64,000 nucleotides of DNA from Streptomyces sp. RKAG290 (GTDB lineage: Bacteria; Actinomycetota; Actinomycetes; Streptomycetales; Streptomycetaceae), in contig NZ_JAJOZC010000001.1 of the NCBI RefSeq assembly GCF_023701695.1, forward strand, positions 3,409,894-3,473,893, in the 5' to 3' direction. The notes below the pieces were generated by a model that was not told the origin of the DNA, searched no databases, and worked only from the letters and a program-made list of their open reading frames with translations. The first letter of the stretch is position 1. Every line of letters begins with the position of its first letter. A program made the translations under genes and the position numbers. This document shows positions 57,183 to 64,000 of the stretch, one piece after another.

Positions 57183-58451
57183 ATGCCCGTAGTGCGTGAC
57201 CTGCGCGTTCTCCTGCGCCTTCGGAACTTCCGCCGCCTGCTGACCGTACGGGTCCTGTCCCAGTCGGCCGATGGCGTCTATCAGGTGGCCCTCGCGGCAC
57301 ACGTGGTGTTCTCACCGGAGAAGCAGACATCGGCGGGCGCCATCGCCTCCGCCATGGCCGTGCTCCTGCTGCCCTACTCCCTCATCGGGCCCTTCGCCGG
57401 AGTGCTGCTGGACCGCTGGCCCCGTCGCCAGGTCTTCCTCTACGGCAATCTGCTGCGCGCCGCACTCGCCTGCTGCACCGCCCTGCTGATCCTCGGCTCC
57501 GCCCCCGACTGGCTGTTCTACGCGTCGGCGCTGTGCGTCACCGCGGTCAACCGCTTCGTCCTCGCCGGGCTCTCCGCCGCGCTGCCGCGTGTGGTCGACC
57601 GGGACCGGCTGGTGCTGGCCAACTCGCTCTCCCCGACCGCGGGCACCCTCGCCGCGACGGCAGGCGGCGGTCTGGCCTTCGCCGTACGGCTGTTGCTGGC
57701 GGACTCCGATGCGGCGGTGGTTCTGCTGGGTGCCGGGCTCTACCTCGCCTCAGCACTGGCGTCCCTGAGCCTTGCCGCCGGGCTCCTCGGGCCGGACCGG
57801 AGCAGTGGCCACCTTCGCCTCGGCAAGGCGCTTGCCGCCACCGCACGCGGCCTCGGGGACGGACTGCGCCATCTGGGGAAACGGCGGCACGCCGCCCGGG
57901 CGCTGGCCGCCATGACGGTGATCCGCTTCTGTTACGGGGCACTGACGGTGACGGTCCTGATGCTGTGCCGGTACGCCTGGGCCGACAGCGATTCCGGTGG
58001 CCTGGCGCTGCTCGGGCTGGCGGTGGGGGCGTCCGGTGCGGGGTTCTTCGCAGCGGCGGTGCTGACCCCCTGGGCCGTGGGACGGCTAGGCCGGTTCCGC
58101 TGGATGATGGCGTGCTCGGCGGCGGCCGCTGTCCTCGTACCCGCGCTGGGGCTGTGGTTCACCCCTGGACCGATGCTCGTCGCGGCGTTCGTTCTCGGCA
58201 CCATCACTCAGGGAGCCAAGATCGCGACGGACACGGTGGTGCAGACCTCGATCGACGACTCCTTCCGCGGCCGGATCTTCTCGCTCTACGACGTGCTGTT
58301 CAACGTGGCGTTCGTGAGCGCCGCCGCAGTCTCTGCCCTGATGCTGCCTCCTGACGGGAAGTCGGCTGCGATCGTGATCGGGGTCGCTGTGCTCTACGCC
58401 CTCGTGGCCCTGACCATGCTCCGCTGGAGTCGAACAGGTGAGGTCCTATAG
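57183..58451 (+). CDS. MFS transporter
   Basis: The 422-residue protein has 12 hydrophobic segments and the MFS loop motif LDRWPRRQVFLY. It looks like the NarK/BMR-type drug-efflux group. Start ATG 57183 lies close to the terminator and no ribosome site is seen, so the messenger may be leaderless. Substrate unknown. Confidence 0.88.
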   Translation: MPVVRDLRVLLRLRNFRRLLTVRVLSQSADGVYQVALAAHVVFSPEKQTSAGAIASAMAVLLLPYSLIGPFAGVLLDRWPRRQVFLYGNLLRAALACCTALLILGSAPDWLFYASALCVTAVNRFVLAGLSAALPRVVDRDRLVLANSLSPTAGTLAATAGGGLAFAVRLLLADSDAAVVLLGAGLYLASALASLSLAAGLLGPDRSSGHLRLGKALAATARGLGDGLRHLGKRRHAARALAAMTVIRFCYGALTVTVLMLCRYAWADSDSGGLALLGLAVGASGAGFFAAAVLTPWAVGRLGRFRWMMACSAAAAVLVPALGLWFTPGPMLVAAFVLGTITQGAKIATDTVVQTSIDDSFRGRIFSLYDVLFNVAFVSAAAVSALMLPPDGKSAAIVIGVAVLYALVALTMLRWSRTGEVL

Positions 58452-58501
58452 CGTGCGCGCGTCAAAAGAAAAGATGGCGCGCGATTCACGGGGGTAATCA
58501 C

Positions 58502-59098
58502 ATGACCTATCCGCCTCAGCAGGGCTCTGGACCATACGGACAGCAGCCCCCGCAGCAGCCCTACCCGCAGCAGCAGCCCGGCTACGGCTACCCGCAGCAG
58601 CAGCCGCAGCCGGCGTACGGCTCTCCGCAGCAGCCCTACCCTCCGCATCAGGGGCAGCAGCCCTACGGCGGTCAGCCCGGCGGCCCGCCCCCGCAGGGAA
58701 TGCCCCCTCAGGGAATGCCTCCGCAGGGTCCGCCGCAGAACATGTCCGGCGGCAAGAAGGCCTTCCTCGCGGTGCGCAACCTCATCATCATCGTGGTGGC
58801 GCTCGGTGCCCTGGCAGGCCTGAAGTTCGGCTGGGACAAGATATTCGAGTCCGACGCCAAGTCTGCGGCGGTCGGCGACTGCCTGGAGAACAAGGGGACC
58901 AACTTCGACCCGGACATGGAGTCCGCGGACTGCGGTTCGGCCGCCGCCGAGTTCAAGGTCGCCGCTGTGCACGACGACACTTCTGACACCGATCTCTGCG
59001 ATGCGAAGAAGTACGTCGCCTATATGGAGACTTCCGGCAGCCGCAAGAGCCGGAGCAGTGTGGTGCTCTGCCTCACGCCGATCAAGCCGGCGGGCTGA
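58502..59098 (+). CDS. Membrane protein with glutamine/proline-rich tail
   Basis: The 198-residue protein has an 80-residue cytoplasmic tail built of QQP and YPQQ repeats, one membrane helix at about residues 88-108, and an exposed domain with four cysteines (GDCLENKG, SADCGS, DLCDAKK, LCLTP) that probably form disulfides. No family is named. It lies 50 bp after the MFS gene. Confidence 0.82.
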   Translation: MTYPPQQGSGPYGQQPPQQPYPQQQPGYGYPQQQPQPAYGSPQQPYPPHQGQQPYGGQPGGPPPQGMPPQGMPPQGPPQNMSGGKKAFLAVRNLIIIVVALGALAGLKFGWDKIFESDAKSAAVGDCLENKGTNFDPDMESADCGSAAAEFKVAAVHDDTSDTDLCDAKKYVAYMETSGSRKSRSSVVLCLTPIKPAG

Positions 59099-59123
59099 TC
59101 CGCCGAAACCGTGAGCGGGACCG

Positions 59124-59161
59124 GCCGAGGGCGCTGTTTCACGTGAAACAGCGCCCTCGGC
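59124..59161. terminator. Perfect 38-bp palindrome with parS at its centre (first of two)
   Basis: parS (59136-59149) is flanked by matching arms to give a 19-bp perfect stem. It lies between the ends of two convergent genes, so it can terminate the gene on the left. ParB and a transcription terminator share the same site. Confidence 0.9.
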
Positions 59162-59167
59162 GTATGC

Positions 59168-59205
59168 GCTGCCGGTCATGTTTCACGTGAAACATGACCG
59201 GCAGC
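59168..59205. terminator. Perfect 38-bp palindrome with parS at its centre (second of two)
   Basis: A second parS (59180-59193) sits in its own perfect 19-bp-stem palindrome only six bases from the first. The arms differ from those of the first copy, so this is not a simple duplication. It lies 28 bp after the cca stop. Confidence 0.9.
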
Positions 59206-59232
59206 TCCTGAGACCGGACCCGCAGACGGGTC

Positions 59233-60675
59233 TCAGCTCTGCGATTCCCACCACTTCTTGAGTTCAGCCACCGCGGCGTCCCGCTCCATCGGCCCGTTCT
59301 CCAGGCGCAGTTCCAGCAGGAACGCGTACGCCTTGCCGATGACCGGGCCAGGTCCGACGCTCAGGATCTGCATGATCTCGTTGCCGTCGAGGTCCGGACG
59401 AATGGCATCCAGCTCCTCCTTGTCCTGCAACTGCGCGATGCGCTCCTCCAGCGCGTCGTAGGTCCGCGAGAGCGAGGCGGCCTTGCGCTTGTTCCGGGTG
59501 GTGCAGTCGGAGCGCGTGAGCTTGTGCAGCCGCTCCAGCAGCGGGCCGGCGTCACGTACGTACCGGCGGACCGCCGAATCGGTCCACTCCCCGTCGCCGT
59601 ACCCGTGGAACCGCAGATGCAGCTCCACCAGTTTCGAGACGTCCTTGACCATGTCGTTGGAGTACTTGAGGTCGGTCATCCGCTTCTTGACCATCTTGGC
59701 GCCCACCACCTCGTGGTGATGGAACGAGACCCGGCCGTCCTTCTCGAAGCGCCGGGTCCTCGGCTTGCCGATGTCATGAAGAAGAGCAGCGAGCCGCAGA
59801 ATGAGGTCCGGGCCGTCCTGCTCCAGGTCGATCGCCTGCTCCAGAACGGTCAGCGAGTGCTCGTACACGTCCTTGTGACGGTGATGCTCATCACTTTCGA
59901 GGCGGAGCGCGGGAAGCTCCGGAAGGACCTGCTGCGCCAGCCCCGTGTCGACAAGGAGGGCCAGACCCTTGCGCGGGTGCGCGGAGAGCAGGAGCTTGTT
60001 GAGCTCCTCCCGGACCCGTTCGGCGGAGACGATCTCGATCCGACCCGCCATCTGCGTCATCGCCACGACAACGTCGGAGGCTACTTCGAAGTCCAGCTGC
60101 GCGGCGAAACGTGCGGCGCGCAGCATGCGCAGCGGATCGTCGGAGAAGGACTCCTCGGGTGTTCCGGGAGTGCGAAGCACCCGCTTCGACAGATCCTCGA
60201 TGCCGCCGTGCGGGTCGATGAAGTCCTTCTGAGGCAGCGCCACGGCCATCGCGTTGACCGTGAAGTCACGGCGGACGAGATCCTCCTCGATGGAGTCGCC
60301 GTACGAAACTTCCGGCTTTCGTGAGGTCCGGTCGTACGCCTCCGACCGGTATGTGGTGACTTCGATCTGGTAGCCGTCCTTCTGGGCGCCCACCGTGCCG
60401 AAGGCGATCCCGACCTCCCACACCGAGTCCGCCCACGGCCGGACGATCTTCAGGACGGCCTCGGGACGGGCGTCGGTCGTGAAGTCCAGGTCGTTCCCGA
60501 GCCTGCCGAGAAGCGCGTCCCGGACCGAGCCGCCGACCAGGGCAAGACTGAATCCGGCATCCTGGAATCGGCGGGCGAGATCGTCGGCGACCGGGGACAC
60601 CCGGAGCAGTTCACTGACTGCACGGTGCTGCACCTGGGTCAGGGCGCTGGAGTTGTCTTCATTGGCATTCGGCAC
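59233..60675 (-). CDS. cca: CCA tRNA nucleotidyltransferase
   Basis: The 480-residue protein has the nucleotidyltransferase motif GGSVRDALLGR with catalytic DxD in NDLDFTTDA, the RRDFTVNAMA nucleotide-binding segment, and an HD domain (LLHDIGKPRTRRF). It adds or repairs the CCA end of tRNAs. The gene converges with the one before it through the two parS palindromes. Confidence 0.96.
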   Translation of the reverse strand: MPNANEDNSSALTQVQHRAVSELLRVSPVADDLARRFQDAGFSLALVGGSVRDALLGRLGNDLDFTTDARPEAVLKIVRPWADSVWEVGIAFGTVGAQKDGYQIEVTTYRSEAYDRTSRKPEVSYGDSIEEDLVRRDFTVNAMAVALPQKDFIDPHGGIEDLSKRVLRTPGTPEESFSDDPLRMLRAARFAAQLDFEVASDVVVAMTQMAGRIEIVSAERVREELNKLLLSAHPRKGLALLVDTGLAQQVLPELPALRLESDEHHRHKDVYEHSLTVLEQAIDLEQDGPDLILRLAALLHDIGKPRTRRFEKDGRVSFHHHEVVGAKMVKKRMTDLKYSNDMVKDVSKLVELHLRFHGYGDGEWTDSAVRRYVRDAGPLLERLHKLTRSDCTTRNKRKAASLSRTYDALEERIAQLQDKEELDAIRPDLDGNEIMQILSVGPGPVIGKAYAFLLELRLENGPMERDAAVAELKKWWESQS

Positions 60676-60858
60676 AACAGAAAAGGGTACGTGCCCGGAC
60701 CGGCCCGGGCGTCATGGTTTCCTTCTGCCCTGCAAGACTCTCCCGATCATGTGCCGTACTCCCCAGCACTTAGCCCCCGCGCACATCGTTACCATGCGGG
60801 GACGCAGCAACGGACGACGATCGACAGCAGCTCACGACGACGAGGGACGGGTAGGCGC

Positions 60859-63156
60859 GTGGCCGAGGCGGCAGACAACCAGGGGACGAATCCCTCTCCT
60901 GCCCGCCGGTGGCTGCGGCGCACAGCCTCCGCGCTTGTCGGGGCACCGCTCGTCGCCGCTCTGCTGGCCGGGCCGGCCGCTCCGGTGGCGCAGGCCGGCG
61001 GGACGGACAAGGCGCCCACGGGATCCAGCACCGTCGCGGTAGCCCTGGACACCGTGACCCCGAGCGCCCCTGTGAAAGGGGACACGCTTACCGTCTCCGG
61101 CACCCTGACCAACAAGGGCAAGGAAACCGTCACCCAGGCCCAGGTCGATCTGCGGGTAGGCCCGAGGCTCTTCGGCAGGACGTCGATCGACGCCGCCACC
61201 CGGCGCACGGGGTATCTGCCCGGTGCCGATCCCGCCCCGGTCGGCGGCAAATACACGGTCAAGATCGCCAAGCTGCCTTCCGGGATCAGTCAGGACTTCA
61301 CCCTGTCCGTGCCGGTCAGCAAGCTGGACCTCGGTGACGACGGCGTCTATCAGCTCGGCGTCTCGCTGTCGGGCCGGACGGCCCGTGCCCCGTACGACCA
61401 GGTGCTCGGGATCAAGCGGACCTTCCTGCCCTGGCAGACCGAGGACCGTGACTCCAAGCCCCGGATCAGTTACGCCTGGCCGCTGATCGCATCGGCGCAC
61501 CTCACCGCGGAGACCGGCTCCGACTCCCAGCAGACCCCCGTCTTCGCCGACGACGATCTGGCTGCCGAGATCGCGCCGGGCGGCCGGCTGGAACAGATGG
61601 TCTCGCTCGGCGAGCAGCTGCCCGTGACCTGGGTCATCGACCCGGATCTGCTGGCCAGCGTCGACGCGATGACAAAGGACTACCGGGTGAAGTCCGGCAA
61701 CACCACGGTTGCCGGTACGAACCAGGCCGTGGCCAAGAAATGGCTCACCTCGTTGGAAGCAGCGGTGGCCGAGGGCAAGGTCGTCGCGCTGCCGTTCGGG
61801 GATCCCGACCTGGCGTCCATCGCGCACCGCGGCAAGAACGTGTCGGGCACCCTCAGCCACCTGCAGAACGCCAGCGAGGTGGCTGTAGGGACGGTGGAGA
61901 CCATCCTCCACCTGAAGCCTTCGACGGACTTCGCATGGCCCGTCGACGGTGCGATCGACCCGTCCATCGTGGACGTCGCCACCTCGGCCGGTGCCCACAA
62001 CGTGATCGCCCGCAGCGACAGCCTGCAGGAGACCGGCGGCCTGTCGTACACGCCGACCGCTGCCCGGCCCATCGGCGGCGGCACGAACGCCCTGGTCTCC
62101 GATGCCCGGCTCTCCACGGCCTTCCAGGGCGACATGACGAAGGCCGGGGACTCCACGCTCGCCGTGCAGAAGTTCCTGGCCCTCACACTCGCCCTGGCCG
62201 AGCAGGACACGGACAAGGACCGGAGCGTCGTCGTCGCACCCCAGCGGATGCCGACGATCGCCCAGGCCCAGTCGATGGCCCGCGCCATGCACGCCCTCGA
62301 CGACGACCGCTGGACGCAGTCCCAGGGGCTGGTCCAGGCGGCCGAGACGAAGCCCGACGCCAAGGCGACCACCGAGATCCCCCCGACGTCGCAGTACCCG
62401 AAGCGTCTGCGCAGCCAGGAGCTGCCCACCCAGGCCTTCCAGGACATCAAGTCGACCCAGGCCTCGCTCAACAACTTCCAGGTCATCCTGACCCAGCCCG
62501 AGCGGGTGGTGACCCCCTTCGGCAACGCGATCAACCGCTCCATGTCGACGTCGTGGCGGGGCAAGCCCCTGGAGGCCCAGAAGTACCGGGACTCCGTGCG
62601 CACCTATCTGCAGGGCCTCATCAACGAGGTCCAGCTCATCTCGAAGTCGGACATCACCCTGTCCGGCCGCAGCGCCACGATCCCCGTGACGGTGCAGAAC
62701 AGGCTGCTGCAGGACGTCGAGCATCTGGTGCTCCGGCTGAAGTCGGACAACGCGACGCGCCTCAAGCTGAACAACGGCGGCGCCGTGGCGGAGCAGCCGA
62801 TCCAGATCGCCGGCGGACACAGCCAGTCCGTGAAGTTCGACGCCGCGGCCAACATCAACGGCCAGGTCCAGATGACGGGCCAGCTCTACACCGAGGACGG
62901 GACCCCGTACGGCTCGGAGATGACCTTCACCGTGAAGGTGTCCGAGCTCACGCCTACCGTGCTGCTCGTGATCGCCGGTGGACTGCTGCTGCTGGTCCTC
63001 GCCGGCATCAGGATGTATGCACATCGCAAGCGTGCCAACGCGGGCGGCGCGGCGGGCGACGACGGCAGTGAACCCGAGCAGCCGAGTGACCCGACGCCGG
63101 ACACCGGTCCCGAAAGCGCGGAGCCGTCCGGCACTGGTGAGAAAGTGGACCGTTGA
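60859..63156 (+). CDS. Exported membrane-anchored protein (DUF6049)
   Basis: The 765-residue protein starts at GTG 60859. It has a signal-like segment (ASALVGAPLVAALLAGPAAP, residues about 25-45), a large external region of immunoglobulin-like and polysaccharide-deacetylase-like folds, and a C-terminal membrane helix near residue 710 (VLLVIAGGLLLLVLAGI). It is always next to murJ in actinobacteria and probably helps the flippase or the wall-building machinery. It is divergent from cca. Confidence 0.88.
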   Translation: MAEAADNQGTNPSPARRWLRRTASALVGAPLVAALLAGPAAPVAQAGGTDKAPTGSSTVAVALDTVTPSAPVKGDTLTVSGTLTNKGKETVTQAQVDLRVGPRLFGRTSIDAATRRTGYLPGADPAPVGGKYTVKIAKLPSGISQDFTLSVPVSKLDLGDDGVYQLGVSLSGRTARAPYDQVLGIKRTFLPWQTEDRDSKPRISYAWPLIASAHLTAETGSDSQQTPVFADDDLAAEIAPGGRLEQMVSLGEQLPVTWVIDPDLLASVDAMTKDYRVKSGNTTVAGTNQAVAKKWLTSLEAAVAEGKVVALPFGDPDLASIAHRGKNVSGTLSHLQNASEVAVGTVETILHLKPSTDFAWPVDGAIDPSIVDVATSAGAHNVIARSDSLQETGGLSYTPTAARPIGGGTNALVSDARLSTAFQGDMTKAGDSTLAVQKFLALTLALAEQDTDKDRSVVVAPQRMPTIAQAQSMARAMHALDDDRWTQSQGLVQAAETKPDAKATTEIPPTSQYPKRLRSQELPTQAFQDIKSTQASLNNFQVILTQPERVVTPFGNAINRSMSTSWRGKPLEAQKYRDSVRTYLQGLINEVQLISKSDITLSGRSATIPVTVQNRLLQDVEHLVLRLKSDNATRLKLNNGGAVAEQPIQIAGGHSQSVKFDAAANINGQVQMTGQLYTEDGTPYGSEMTFTVKVSELTPTVLLVIAGGLLLLVLAGIRMYAHRKRANAGGAAGDDGSEPEQPSDPTPDTGPESAEPSGTGEKVDR

Positions 63157-63205
63157 GCGATGTCTGTCGTGGCCGGTCGGCCGGGGACGATGAGGTGGGG
63201 TTTCG

Positions 63206-64000
63206 ATGAACGCGCCGTACGACGGTGACCGCGGTCAGGGTACGGGCGGAGCTGGGGCTTCCGGCGGGCCGCCGGTGCCCCCTGGGCCTGAGCAGGAGCC
63301 ACCGGCACCGGACCCGTACCTGCAGGCTGCCTACGACTACGACCCCTACCGGGCCCAGGACCTCTCGGCCCAGGACCCGGTGGGCGAGGCGTTGTACGAC
63401 CGCGCCGCGCATCCACCGCCGCCTCCTGGCACCTACCAGCAGCCGCAGCCGCTCTACCAGCAGCCGCCGGCTGCCCCGTACGCCCCGGACCCCCGGATCT
63501 GGGCACAGACCCCGCCGCCCGAGCCGGACGGTCCGTCCAGGCATCTGCCGTACGGCGACGACGCCGCGACCACCCAGTTCGTGGGCGTCGACGCTCTCGT
63601 CACCCAGGCATCGGCCAACCGCGACGAACCGGATGCCTTCGCGCACCTGTTCCGGGACCAGGAGGGCCCGGCGGGACCGTCCGGCCCGGCCCAGCCCGAG
63701 CCGGCCCCGGCTCCCGCACCGCCGAAGTCCAACGGCGGCCGGGCGTCCAGCCTGCTGAAGTCCAGTGCGGTCATGGCGGCCGGCACCCTCGTATCGAGGC
63801 TCACCGGCTTCGTGCGCAGCCTGGTGATCACCGCGGCGCTCGGCGCGGCCCTGCTCGGCGACAGCTTCACCATCGCTTACACGCTGCCGACGATGATCTA
63901 CATCCTGACCGTGGGCGGCGGCCTCAACTCGGTGTTCGTCCCTCAGCTCGTCCGCTCCATGAAGGACGACGAGGACGGCGGCGAGGCCTACGCGAACCGG
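63206..64000 (+). CDS. murJ: Lipid II flippase MurJ (5' part only)
   Basis: The frame starts at ATG 63206 after GAGGTGGGG and runs off the right edge after 265 residues. A proline- and glutamine-rich cytoplasmic tail of about 180 residues precedes the first MurJ helices (SSLLKSSAVMAAGTLVSRLT, then SFTIAYTLPTMIYILTVGGG). MurJ moves lipid II across the membrane. The long N-terminal tail is characteristic of actinobacterial MurJ proteins. Confidence 0.93.
   Translation, partial: MNAPYDGDRGQGTGGAGASGGPPVPPGPEQEPPAPDPYLQAAYDYDPYRAQDLSAQDPVGEALYDRAAHPPPPPGTYQQPQPLYQQPPAAPYAPDPRIWAQTPPPEPDGPSRHLPYGDDAATTQFVGVDALVTQASANRDEPDAFAHLFRDQEGPAGPSGPAQPEPAPAPAPPKSNGGRASSLLKSSAVMAAGTLVSRLTGFVRSLVITAALGAALLGDSFTIAYTLPTMIYILTVGGGLNSVFVPQLVRSMKDDEDGGEAYANR

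Noticed and set aside
60832..63024. A long minus-strand open frame opposite the DUF6049 gene
   Set aside because: Same reason: the plus-strand gene has a signal segment, membrane anchor and conserved neighbour murJ, while the minus frame has no family features.

Overview
The window is chromosomal DNA of a Streptomyces species. The evidence is the very high G+C, GTG starts and GTGA/ATGA gene overlaps, TTA codons in only two of the genes I checked, Streptomyces-type parS sites (GTTTCACGTGAAAC) and DnaA boxes (TTGTCCACA), the sporulation pair ssgA/ssgR, and a gene order I recognise from the origin-proximal core of Streptomyces chromosomes. Gene order (murJ and cca at the right end, then ino1, padR, the penicillin-binding protein, femX, rpsF-ssb-rpsR-rplI, dnaB, thiC, hisC, cydABCD) suggests that oriC lies a short distance beyond the right edge. 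That is inference, because dnaA and dnaN are not in the window.

Layout from left to right. 1-0.5 kb: a cut-off actinobacterial protein with a TTA codon inside a perfect palindrome. 0.8-4.4 kb: a four-gene operon with two ABC exporters. 4.6-8.2 kb: a translationally coupled operon of an M24-type peptidase, an EphD-like hydrolase/dehydrogenase fusion and a MerR regulator. 8.25-8.9 kb: a DnaA-box cluster followed by a tRNA 2'-phosphotransferase. 9-14 kb: LLM oxidoreductase, PEP-mutase-family enzyme, HAD phosphatase and a GAF sensor kinase. 14-20.1 kb: cytochrome bd oxidase cydA-cydB-cydCD behind a Rex operator. 20.5-25.3 kb: hisC, a LacI regulator, a phosphoesterase and a membrane protein. 25.6-30.7 kb: thiC with a TPP riboswitch, a YibE/F protein, ssgA-ssgR and a small membrane protein. 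31-41.7 kb: a mixed set of small-molecule enzymes, transporters and regulators.

41.9-47.4 kb is a replication and translation block: dnaB, a second DnaA-box cluster, a MATE transporter, and the rplI-rpsR-ssb-rpsF operon with a likely S6:S18-binding leader. 47.6-64 kb is mainly cell-envelope genes: femX, an alanine-racemase-like protein, a GT87 membrane glycosyltransferase, a class A penicillin-binding protein, PadR, inositol-phosphate synthase, an MFS transporter, cca, a DUF6049 membrane protein and murJ (cut off by the window end).

Three features stand out. First, six perfect parS sites lie in the window. Three sit inside perfect 36-38 bp terminator-like palindromes between convergent genes, and two sit at gene starts so that the start GTG may be part of parS. 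Second, two DnaA-box clusters lie outside oriC. Third, five genes are broken by what looks like the same event, one missing base in a G/C run, which is more likely sequencing error than five mutations. I found no rRNA, tRNA, CRISPR array, insertion sequence, prophage or large biosynthetic cluster, and no clearly new multi-gene defence or metabolic system.
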